A stretch of DNA of 64,000 nt, from assembly GCA_034670405.1 (NCBI GenBank), contig JAXDDX010000054.1:1860001-1924000 (forward strand), in the 5' to 3' direction. Shown here one piece after another: positions 50,759 through 61,322 of the stretch (position 1 is its first letter; every line of letters begins with the position of its first letter). The stretch is from Hoplostethus atlanticus (taxonomy: Eukaryota > Chordata > Actinopteri > Trachichthyiformes > Trachichthyidae). The notes beneath the pieces were generated by a model. It was given only the letters and a program-made list of their open reading frames with translations. It had not been told where the DNA came from and searched no databases. The translations under genes and the position numbers were made by a program.

Positions 50759-53256
50759 CTAGAAAAAGCACAGGAAAGAAAAAGTTGAGGTGGTGTGGGC
50801 AGGAGAGACATTGTTAGCCTAAGTCAAGAGCCATGTCAGTTTTATCTGGTAACGGGAGCTGACTGAGGACATTCTCCTAGATCTGGCTTTACTGATTTGC
50901 CAGGCACGAGCATTTATCGTAGTACTTTGTAGGGATTGTGAGGGAAATGAAGGAGTGGGATTCACTACAAATGACAAAATTATGCAAAAAAATACAAGTG
51001 GAATTCACGGCAATTTGTCGAGACTCTAACATATTTAGGTCTCTGCTCAGATGAAATTACAGTACGCGGAGAGCGAAGTATATTTCATCGCTGCCCTATC
51101 TAATACGGCCGTGTATGGGAGCCGAGCTGATACGGTGACACCGGGGTACTGTGGAGTTACGGGACATCGCTACTGCGGTTCCCCATATGTGGGCAGGACA
51201 TGCTAGGACGTGATTACCACTGCCATGACTTTAATAGGTGACTTTTGTTGCCCTCTGCAAGAAAGTGGAAGGGAAAAACAACTTATTTTACTTGTGGGGG
51301 GTTTCCATAGCAACCCCTCACATCGCACTGCACCCTATACAGACAGTCCCTCCAGTGAACAAAGGCACCTGGAGAGAAAGAAAGATGGGAACTTGACAGG
51401 TATTATTGTGCTAAAATTTCAGACTGGTACAACTAGTGATTTGGTTTTGTCCTATACTTAAATTAAAAATAGTGTCTTTTGTTGTGTCGCTTAGTATCTT
51501 GTTATACAGGGATACTAGGTAGGTGTGTGTCGGTGGTGTATTTGTGGTTTGGTTTTGAATCACCATCCCTCAAATGTGTCACGGGTTCCAAGACAAGCGT
51601 GACTTTACCTCTCACTTCATGTGTGTTCATTCATTGCTAGCCTTCATTTCAGTAGCAGGGTAGCGGGTCTTAGATAGAACGATATTTTATTGTTCTCCAA
51701 GAGGACGTTCCTTTTCACAGCAGGTACATGGAAACAGTAAAGAGTTATATGAAAACAACCACACAGAGACTTTAGTCCAAGATGTAACGGAGGCGGTGGC
51801 AGAGCGCACAAAGCTGACAAAGTGAGCTTTGCTACAGATCGAGGGTCTGTGTCTGCGGCCGGACGGGAAGTGGCTGAAACATGGACTCAGGGTGCGTTCA
51901 GGGTCTCGTGCTGTAATGGATGTGTTGTGAGGGCTTGTGACTGGAAGGTCGCCCGTTTTGAATCCCCGAGTGGCTGGGAAAACGTAGGTGAATAACACTC
52001 TCCACTCTCCCCCCCTCCTACTGCTGAGGTGCCCATCTCCCAGGTGTGAATATGTGGAGCTGTATGAACGTGAAGCAGGCTGTTGCTCTGTCGGCTTTCC
52101 CAGAATAAGTCTGATTAGACAAGGAACAGAGCCACACGGGGTGCCAGCTGGACAGGAACAATTTAAAACCACAGCTTTTACATGCAATAGCCATTATCCG
52201 GTACTCTGAATTGAATAAATTAATAACCCAGAGCCTTAATGTGCACTGCATGTTCCTTAGCTTTGAGTTTCCCCCCCTCCCCATTGAAACAATACATCAC
52301 TGAGGTCTAAAGAGAGAAGCTTGTTTCACCACAGAAGAAGAGAGCACTGTGTAAAGCCGAGGTTCGGGCATTTCAAATATAATGAGGGACGACTTCTGCC
52401 GAGACTTCATTTATGTCAACTGCACACGGGGGGAAAGGGAGAGTCGTATCAAAGGAATTCAATTTAGTCTTTTCAAAGGGGGCCCCTGGATGGCAGGAGT
52501 ACATACATTTGCGGACAGCGTTTTGTTGGACTCCCATGTGAAGACGGGGAAAATGAGATGATTAAACGTGCTACATTTTTAATTGAGCAAATTCTCACAC
52601 AAAAACGTTAACGGATGTCATAAATGTGACAGGAAGAAGGGGGACATGTTGTGAGAGGAGAGAGTGGAAGAGTTGAGGGGAAAAGGCTTGAAAGAGGAAG
52701 CAAACTGGAGAACATTAACCAAAGCAGCTTACGCCACTTGGCTTTGAACGCAACATCTTTTTTTTTTTACCCTCTGAGTATTCACAACAGTTTTGCCTCA
52801 GTTCGTTATTACACATATTTGGCATCTGCGGTGAAATCCAGAATCGGAGTGGAGTTTTCGCCCCCATTACTGTGTGTTGTTTATTGTTGTTTATAAGCAC
52901 TTACAGTAGGGGACAGCCAAGTGTTGTTTTATGAAGGAATTTAACCGATAAATAGTTTGCTCATGTTTGTGTTGCCTACTGCTTCTCTATTGTAAAGGGA
53001 GAGCGGCTTCTCTTTTTTACTTTAACTTTTACTATGTCAGTCTGTCTCTCCATCCATCTGTTGATTTGTCTGTCAATGTGTAAGTCTACCAGTTTGCCGA
53101 TCTGTCTGTCCATCTATTAGTTTACTAGTGTGTGTGTGTGTGTGTGTGACACTAACCATAGTATTGCGGGTAGGGCCTTGCCAGCAGGGTTCTCCACTCT
53201 CATACCTCATCTGACTGTACTGGTTCTCTGGTGTTCCTGCCCACACCCCCCACTTT
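50621..53256 (-). CDS. Glucosidase II beta-like (PRKCSH-like) gene, 3' end only
   Basis: Two exons on the - strand join in phase 0 to give KWGVWAG...MRYESGEPCWQGPTR, then VTLTCGTET...EPSKCQYIMDFQTPVAC and an HSEL C-terminus. This follows the end of the PRKCSH MRH domain (human WGSWIG, MKYEQGTGCWQGPNR, CGKET, EPSRCEYLM, TPAAC as I recall). Glucosidase II beta is the ER-lumenal non-catalytic subunit that binds mannose on N-glycans and holds the alpha subunit in the ER during glycoprotein folding. Three of the four MRH mannose-binding residues are present with the family spacing: Arg, then Glu 19 residues later, then Tyr 6 later. The fourth, Gln, would be in a missing upstream exon. Earlier exons (signal peptide, LDLa, EF-hand, acidic coiled coil) were not found to 64,000. 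I leave the symbol empty because it may be a prkcsh paralogue rather than prkcsh itself. Confidence 0.85.
51925..52045 (+). mobile_element. tRNA-derived SINE fragment
   Basis: GGCTTGTGACTGGAAGGTCG followed by CCCGTTTTGAATCCCCGAGT carries a B-box-like core, then GGCTGGGAAAA, GTGAATAAC, CTCTCC runs and CTACTGCTGAGGTGCCC. This order is typical of a common fish SINE. The copy is diverged and its 3' part is truncated. Confidence 0.65.
53128..53149. repeat. GT microsatellite
   Basis: About 11 GT units on the + strand (AC on the coding strand), directly beside the donor of the prkcsh-like penultimate exon. Confidence 0.95.
53157..53256 (-). CDS. Penultimate exon of the prkcsh-like gene (MRH domain)
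   Basis: 100 nt between acceptor CCGATTTCAG and donor ATG then GTTAGT on the - strand. The first base completes a codon from the missing upstream exon (GGN gives Gly). The 33 further codons begin KWGVWAGTPENQYSQMRYES and end PCWQGPTRNTM. The spaced Trp residues, the CWQGP motif and the following Arg match the MRH domain of glucosidase II beta. Compared with human as I recall it, WGSWIG, AMKYEQG and CWQGPNR are each recognisable. Confidence 0.87.
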
Positions 53257-55123
53257 CTGAAATCGGGAAAAACAAGAACACGGTTACGTTCAACATTTTG
53301 AAAAAAAAGTGCCTGTGGAAAAAAAACAAAAAACTGTTTCTACCCATTAGTGTAGCCACAAGATAAACAATTTCCCAATCCCATATAAACAGTTGGGACG
53401 AATCAAGCACAGAAACAAATATTTGCTATCACTAAACACCAGGTTGGCTCGGTGAAAAACGGTTTCCTTCAGCAAAAAAATGGAAAGCTGGCAAGAAGGC
53501 CGGCCTGGCAGTGCCCTCCGTTGCTTCTCCGGCATTGGCGCTCTCTCGCATCTCTTCTCTTCTCCGACAATGGAGGGAAAATATTAATTACCGTTTGTCA
53601 GAGTTAATTCTTTGTGCGATAACACACGAGGGAAGGAGAAGAGAGGAACACAACGCCACTGAAGCCCGTCCCAAATGAGGCCCTGCCTGCCCAGTGCTAG
53701 ATAATTAGATTCTCACCAAAACTTTAAAGGGGAGTTAGTTGGGAGAACCGAAGCCAGCTAGGGTGCCACTGGACGCTCTCCAACACAGCCTGCAGTACCA
53801 ACAGATGCCTTTTGATTACACTACGCGTACGCATGGCAGATAGTGTCTTTCTTTGAGGTAACATTGGATATTTCACATTGATATCTGTTGCGTTTAACTC
53901 ATGTTGGTGGTCAGTATTGATTTTTGTCAAACAATGCAATCCTATTAGGCAGGGAAATGTTTTCTGCATTTGCTCCATAGTTGATTGAAGTCTTCCTTAA
54001 AAATGGCTGGCAATGGCAAACACCACTAACTATTTTTGTGGGTGTTTTTGTGTTAAAATTATAAATGCTACTGTTTGGGCGGCATACATGGAGGAAAAAA
54101 AACAAAACATGAAACTCTGCACCCCTCCTCTCTTATGGCTACATCTAGCCACGTTGTCAATGTTCTGTTAGCTACGAAAGGTCATGAATTCAATGTATTG
54201 TTCTTTTCTCAGCAACCCCTCCCTCTCTGCACAGTAGTTGATCGATGGGTCTGCTTTGACCACAGGGCAGGGAATCAGAGACGAGGTGAAGTCTGCTCAG
54301 TTCTTTTGCTTTTTATTACAGGAGCTAATCTGGTATATTTCATTACCAGTTTTCATATTTATGTATGCAGAACTACAGTGAGAATCTTCCATTTCTCTTT
54401 AGCTCATAATGACATTATGACGCTAAAAAAGCTTCCACTGCATTTAGATAGAACTTCACTTTCAGTCAAGTGACACAAACATTTACTTTATGTCAAAACA
54501 TTTGCTGTGGTGTCACTTTCTCAACACAAAGCAAAGAAGGTATTTGTCTCCAGACGCCTGTTCTAGACCAACGGTATGAAACGTGTGAAATGGATTTTCT
54601 TTTCTAGGATGTTTTCAAACATGTTTTGGTCGCTTTTAACGATCTGTAGCGGTTCATGTGACATTTGATACCTCGTTGCTGTTGTAATGTGATGGACTAT
54701 TTAGTAAACCTGCAGCGGAGTAACATATGAGTGACCTGTCATAGTAACCATAGCAACGCCGGTATTCACTTTGAACTACACCGAGTCCTACGCCTTACAT
54801 AAGAGGGGATGCATTTCTCGGCAGGTAAAAAAACAAGCCCTGCTGAATAATGCATCCCTCTTTCATTAGTTTTTCTGATGTCCCCCCATCAAATCATTTT
54901 CACAGCACATAGAATGGGTGTTTTAAGAGTTTACACAGAATTCGCAATTCTCGGCAGGGATGCAAAACTCGGCATAACACCGGCAGCTAGCCAACAAGAA
55001 GCCCCTGTTGGTATCGCCATGAAGTGACAGATTTGGTTGTCTTTGGCGTGATGACATGTCCACTTTGCTTTTTTTGCTTCAAAACTGAAAAGTGGCTATG
55101 ACCATGATTATCGGCGCCCTTTT

Positions 55124-55351
55124 CTAATACGTAGTTTTTGGTAAAGATGATGCTTCCAAATGTTTCTTGTAACCATCAATAAGCTTCCTGCTCCTTTCTG
55201 CTGGCAGTTTCTCCCCCTCTTCAATTACAACCCACTCCAGTTTCCAAGGATTGCTTTGACCAACTGCACATTTCAGGTCTCTCTATAGGTTCTCAACGTG
55301 ATTGAGATCAGAAACCACATCGCCGGCCACGGTGTGTTTTGGGTCATGACC
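55124..55351 (-). pseudogene. Tc1/mariner-like transposase C-terminal relic
   Basis: On the - strand the frame reads GHDPKHT, then SDLNHVENL, a TAG stop where Trp is expected (55,283-55,285), then RDLKCAVGQSNPWKLEWVV and on to RKLIDGYKKHLEAS, with a stop at 55,124-55,126. DPKHT and DLNPIENLW are signatures of the DDE domain in Tc1-like transposases. About 13 residues between the two signatures are missing, the Pro of DLNP is His, and the Trp codon is a stop, so it is dead. The open frame continues upstream to 55,555 but is not clearly transposase there. Confidence 0.75.
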
Positions 55352-57729
55352 TTCGATCGACTTCTTAACAACATTGCGAGCTGTGGAAACAGGAATACCA
55401 TGATCATGTGCTATTGTAAATCCATAGATGTGTGAAGACCGATTACAGTATTCCAGAAAATATTGTATATTATCTGTATAAAATGCCAGAGTGCCGATAA
55501 TCTTGGCCACAGCCGTATGTTGCTTTGCTCTGAACAAACACATTAGTGAATACATTTATTCATGATCCACCATTTGATTTGATCCAATGGATTTTTTCCA
55601 AACATTAAACAGCAATAACCATAAATATTAAATGACAGACTTTGCGGGAAGTAATGACACAGAAAACAAGATAATGTTTCTGTCTGATCACAGAGGGACT
55701 GAACAGAGAGTGGAGGGAAGTGAAGAAACACATACTCCTGCATGGCATTATTCTATTCTAACGAACAGGAATTCCTCTCCACATTTCTTTTGACTACACT
55801 CTTTACTTTCATTTGACCTTCCTGATGGAAAACATTGGGTTCTCTTTGATTTCAAAAAGCACTCTCCAGCCTGTACAGACGCATGGCTGTCTTAAGGTCC
55901 CCGAGTGTGGCTTTTCTGCCATCCGTGACGTGTACGGCTTATTTAAGATGTCTGAACGGGTCAGTCAGAGGTGAATTGCTCACACAAGTGGAAGCCGGCT
56001 GGGCCCGAGCGCCTCGCCTTTTTCCTTCCAGCCTGTTTGATTGGGTTTTAGCACTCGGTTAGCACCAGGAGGCCCTCAAATGGATTGCTGTCAGGGCCGG
56101 GAGACGTGGCCGAACGGAGAAAGTGACAGTGCTCCGGCTCTCGCTACCGGTTGACTAGCGATCCCTTGCGCGTCACCTCTGTACCCCCTACCCCTCCTCC
56201 TCCCTAACCTCCCCCCAACAGGGACACACACACACATACACACACTTCCTCCCCTCGCCTCCCCTTTGTTCAGTTCCTCGCCTTACCCCCATTGTCGCTC
56301 TGTCAGCCCTTCTGCGCCCCAGGAGGCAGCGCCAGGCCCTGTCAATTAGGCTCCAGTTATCACTGAGATGTGGCCGACACATTCCAGTCATTTGGACTAC
56401 CAGGAGTCACGAGATGGAACCTTATTGACAGATTGTTCCCTGTAATAATACCTCTTAGCACACGGTATCGGCAGACTATTTTCCACAGGAGGAGCATGCA
56501 CAGCCAGTTATTTACACTAGCATTTGGAAAAGAGCACTTTTGGCCTTGTTGCTTCATTTCTCCACAATTTGCGTTGACATTTAAAAAGTGTGAAATGCAT
56601 ACCTCGGCATCAGTGCATAAAGAATGTATGTTACTCTCTGATCCTTTGATCCTTTACAGTATAGCACAGGCGGAAATTGCAAAATGGACCCTCCTGTAGT
56701 TATGTCATCTCTATTTTCTCATCCAATTTATCACTTTAAGCTGCAACCACGATACACACAATGCTCCATGTCCATAACAGTGGCTCACTTGAACCTGAGC
56801 TGGCAGGGTTGGTCTCCGCAAATTACTTGGATTACTGTATCTACTTTCTTCCCTCTTACTATAACGTGTTGGTTCGTCTGCTACCAACACTCACATTACC
56901 TAGAATACCTAGACTAGTGAAAAAAATAACGTTCAGATTATTTCTAAAACACACACCCTTTTTCAGCCCACTGTGTAAGAGATGGGTTGAGAAACGAAGT
57001 AGAAATAAAATGAATACATTTAATATGTCAATTTGAATGCATTTACAAGTATGTAAATAGATTTGTGTGGGCAGACGACAGAAAATTCCCTTCCTGCTTT
57101 TGTGGAAATCCATTTCCGACCACAAGGAGACAAGGGGGATCATGAATGCAGACTTAATTTTAATGATTAATGACGGCAGATATTGAACACATGCTCTTTT
57201 TGGGTCTTAAAACGCCGGGAATCTTGTTTACAGATATCTGGGCCATGATTCATTCCTTGTCTGGCCTTCTCTAATGCCATAAAATGCACCTTCCATCACA
57301 GATAAACCTGTAATGGTGGAATATCTAGACGGCTAAACCCATTATCCATTCATTTGTGTTGCATTGTGGGTGAGATAGTGGGCCTCTGAGAACTCCATCC
57401 CGGCATCAGACATACCACTAACCACAGACATCAGAGAGTCAATCACTATGGTGTGATTTCTATGGACGCACAGAAAAGCATATGGAGACGTGATTTAATT
57501 ACATCCAGTACGTACAAAAGTACCATGAAGAGGAAAGTTTGCAGCAAGAAAGTTACTTAATAATAAACAGTCAAAACAGACGAAAATCATGGAAATCCCA
57601 TCGAGTAAAATATGAATCATAACTCCAATCTGCCAATTATGGAATTTAAGACTATACAAAAGATGTGATGTAATGATTAATGGCAGAAAGTGGTCTCAGA
57701 GTACCCACGTTATTTAACTGATTTTTTCA

Positions 57730-57985
57730 AATCCTCATTAAGAATAATTAGCTTTCTTAAAAAAGCTGATGAGCTTTCTTTTCTTCTTCCGATAATGGCT
57801 TGAGCTGATATAAGCTCCTCTTATAACGATGCGGTCGCCAGTGATTCTGTTTTAAACTTCATCGTAGCGCTAATCCACGCGCCTTGACTGATAAATCCCG
57901 AAGATCCACGGCTAATCTCGCCCCGCACTGAGAGGAGAGTTAGCCCCTCCAATATAGCCACACATCAACCTGTCAGAAGCAATTA
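57730..57985. promoter_or_regulatory. Candidate conserved non-coding element
   Basis: Dense mix of AT words (CATTAAGAATAATTAGC) and GC words (CACGCGCC) without repeat structure. Weak evidence for a regulatory element. Confidence 0.15.
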
Positions 57986-58061
57986 TCATTTCGACAACTC
58001 TACTCTGGTGTTTAAACACCCTGCAGATACTGAGAGGAGACAGAAATCTGGGCCAAAAGTG

Positions 58062-58100
58062 TATGTGTGTGTGTGTGTGTGTGTGTGCATGTGTGTGTTT
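58062..58100. repeat. GT microsatellite
   Basis: Long, slightly interrupted GT run. Confidence 0.95.
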
Positions 58101-60484
58101 GTAGACCCTAGGATTTCACTGGAGAGAAGTTGGGTGAACGAAACCACAGGCAATAAGAACAGAATGGTGGCGCCCTTTGGTATCTCACTGGTTTCCTCAA
58201 GTAGAATGAACACAAATTGGCCTTCAGTGCTGTGTTTGTATCTATTGTGTGTATTCGTTAGAAAGTCGACTGAAACAACATCGTATCTGGCTCCCACGCA
58301 CAAGGGCATGGTGGGTGAACATGTCTGCATGCATATATGCATGTATGGAACATGTTTGCATTCGATTGCTATGCGACGTCTCAGGTTTGCGTGGTTTTAT
58401 TTTATACGTTTGTATGGGAATCAAAGTTTAGCGTGATGTACATGATGTGCACGATGTCCCGGTGGGTGTTATGACATGCACAGACACTTACTTGCACAAT
58501 GAAGCAACTCCCATAAGTGCTTACTTGATGTGTACGCTACTTAGGCTACAGTAAGGAGAAAAGTCTGCCTTGTATACTATGATTACACTCAATTTAACAC
58601 CCAATGGAGAGCATCAACATCAAGCTAGGTCTTTTATATTTACTCCAGTCATTTTTCAGCTGATGGAAAGTTAGCAACTGTCAACTTAGCATGAAATTAC
58701 TTTCATGCTACTGAATCCCAACCTTGTGCATTACTAATGCCATACCTGTGTTAACATGGTATGAAGTCTGTGCTTATTATCCTCACCTTCGGATGCCTAC
58801 AGTAGCATCCACTCATTAGCTGCCACTGCAATGAATTACACCTCACAGCTATGCTTTTCGGCGCTTTAACAAGGGGTCCGGTGTAGCAAGTTAGTCCCCT
58901 CACTATGCTGTTAATGCGATAATCATTTGCAGCATGAGACACAGTGCTGCACTAACAGGCGGAGATGCTGGTTGATCCTGATGTGGTGCAGCAACAGTAC
59001 GCAAAAAAGGCCACACTCAAAGCTTCGCCAAGCAATGCCAAGCACCGCCGACCAATGCTACTCACGTAAAGTAGTCAATTAGAAAGCAGTGCCTTGAGTT
59101 GAGACCAGGCACTGTCATTACTGTGCCAGTCACTGATGCCCCCCCCCCTCACCTCTTTGCCACCCAGTGTGCCTAGCACCTTAATAAATAATTCATACAC
59201 ATAGGAACATGTGAAGGGCACATGCTGGGTGCTCGCTCAGGGCCTTGCTTCCACCCCATTGCATGATTGGTATACGAAGGGGGCATTTCCTTTGCCCGTT
59301 GAATAGTTATTTAAGAGCTGTGGGGTACAGAACAGGACTAAGATGTATTATTACACAACCGGACCGAATACAGGAGGGTGGAATTTAAACAAATCTTCAA
59401 AATGGCATGTGTGCTAGAGGTTTTAGTTTTGTGGCACCACTCTGTTGGCCAGTTTATTATGTATTACCTTGACCGACAGTCTAATTAAGGATGGATGAGT
59501 AACATTCACGGCACCTTTTTTGTTTTACATTCAGCGCACATACACCCAGGCCACAGTTCTAAAATGAACTCAGGGTGCATATTTCATCAACACTTCCCCG
59601 CCTGATATGAATCAGGGCTGATGTCAAACCCAAATCAGTATTCTGTTAACAGCTCACTTATGCCTCATTAACGACTGGGCTAGATGTTGCCATGACTACC
59701 CGGCAGAAAGGCCATCAGGGGTTCACAGTGTCAGCCCTCCACTCCCTACCACTTCAACCCTCTCCTCAGACACGCAAGAGTCATTACCCTTTGCCGTGAT
59801 TGGCAGATAAGGGCCGGGTTGTTAGACGTATAGGATGTAAACCCATAGGAAGATGAACAACGTGAGATTTGGGACTTCAGTTTCATGTATTCCAGTGTCT
59901 GCATTACATAAAGTATAGTTATTATGTGTGCTATCTGTTAGTAGGCTATACTATTATACTGTGTGATGCTCCTCTCAAGCGTTGGGCATCAAGCGGCTGC
60001 CAGGTTCCCAGGTAAAGAGGGCCCCTCTCGTCACTAATGGTACTCCAGCGAATGACCTTGACAGCTTGAAAACGAGCGCATTAAGTAGAACACTTTAATG
60101 TATAATTATGCACTTGTTCCAGTGGGACTGTCACCGCTCTGTGGGTTAAATAGTTACGGCTCAGAATAGGTGGAAAAATAAAAATAAAATATTTTTTCAA
60201 AATGTCTATCAAAACAATTAAGGGGCAGGACTGGCTTTGATATGAATACATGAAAGGGAGCATGACTCCACTCGTTAAGTGAGCACATTCAGAAAATGGT
60301 AGAAGGTAAGTAAAGCTACAACAAACACTGCTATTGGTCATCACACTAAGGGGTCGTAACTCGCTCTTATTTTTTACAAAACAGTTTGACTAAGCATAAT
60401 AATTAGCTATCCAAACACAGAGTGGTCCAATTTGCGAGACAAAATAGGTGAGAAATGTTAGCAAGCAGGCCTATCGGGAATGTC

Positions 60485-60605
60485 CTGCTGCCTCGATGGG
60501 CTGTGTGGCACATGCCATCTGCCTGTGATGTTGTAGGTTCAGGTCTGGTGCCAACCCCTCTCTCGTGTCTCTCTCAGCTGTAATGTTTAATGAAGAAGAA
60601 ATACC
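60485..60605 (+). mobile_element. tRNA-derived SINE fragment
   Basis: TGATGTTGTAGGTTCAGGTC is a B-box-like core, preceded by GCTGTGTGGCACATGCCATC and followed by GTGCCAACCCCTCTCTCGTG and a CTCTCTC tract, with a short A-rich end. The layout is typical of a tRNA-derived SINE head. Family not assigned. Confidence 0.55.
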
Positions 60606-61282
60606 TTAAATATAACCTTTCAAAGTAGGTCTGACTATTCTGACTGTTCCAACTATACTATATTTTTCAACTATTATACCCTCAATTCAGAATCAAATGC
60701 AAGAAAGTTGATTAAAAACATCTTTTGACAGCTGCCTTGGTGTGTCTCGCCCTTTCAGCCACTTCCCACTGATATCCAATTTGAGGATGAGATCCATCAC
60801 ACTCTTAATTTTCTCACCTCAGGTTGACTTTTAAAGTAACCCACATCAAACTAAAGGATGACATATGGAGTCTTGTGATGCCATTGATGGTTCAGTTAGT
60901 AAAATACCCATCACCTGTATCCTTTTGTAACAGAAAAAAGTTGTTTTGTCAAGAGCTGATGAAGTGTGTCATTCCCAGATTAAATCTCAGGTTGATGTTC
61001 AATTTCTTTGTGTTCACTTGTAACATGCTCAAGTTCCAGTAGTTATACAGTAATATCTTACAGCTCCCTTGTGATTGCTGTGCAATAAAATGGCCACCTA
61101 TTGAGATAATGATCTACTTTTCCTCTGTTTATACATGTGCAGCCACTGCAGAAAACTGCAAGTTAACAGTAATTGATCTTAAAAGGATAAGAGATGTGAA
61201 ACATTTTCTCTGAACCTCTCTTTTAATAATTTCGGGAAAAAAAGCTCCTGGGATTTCTCAGTTGCCCTCATGAGGAATTGGC

Positions 61283-61322
61283 TATTATAATATATATATA
61301 ATAATGTATTATAATATAATAC
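61283..61322. repeat. AT-rich near-palindrome
   Basis: TATTATAATATATATATAAT followed by AATGTATTATAATATAATAC can fold back on itself. A simple AT repeat. Confidence 0.8.

Larger units (their letters stand above)
50759..53156 (-). other. Last intron of the prkcsh-like gene
   Basis: About 2.4 kb between donor GTTAGT (53,151-53,156) and acceptor TTTTTCTAG. It contains a tRNA-derived SINE fragment at 51.9 kb and a GT microsatellite at its 5' end, only a few bases from the donor. Confidence 0.8.

Noticed and set aside
51687-52187. Open frame of 166 codons on - strand
   Set aside because: It lies inside the last intron of the prkcsh-like gene and overlaps a SINE fragment; no family resemblance.
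58780-58850. - strand segment with acceptor- and donor-like edges encoding a short Cys-containing peptide
   Set aside because: Only 39 nt, with no similarity to the expected gene.
60081-60344. - strand frame with a CPL motif considered as the CPF part of the MRH domain
   Set aside because: The flanking residues do not fit the family and there are no suitable splice sites.
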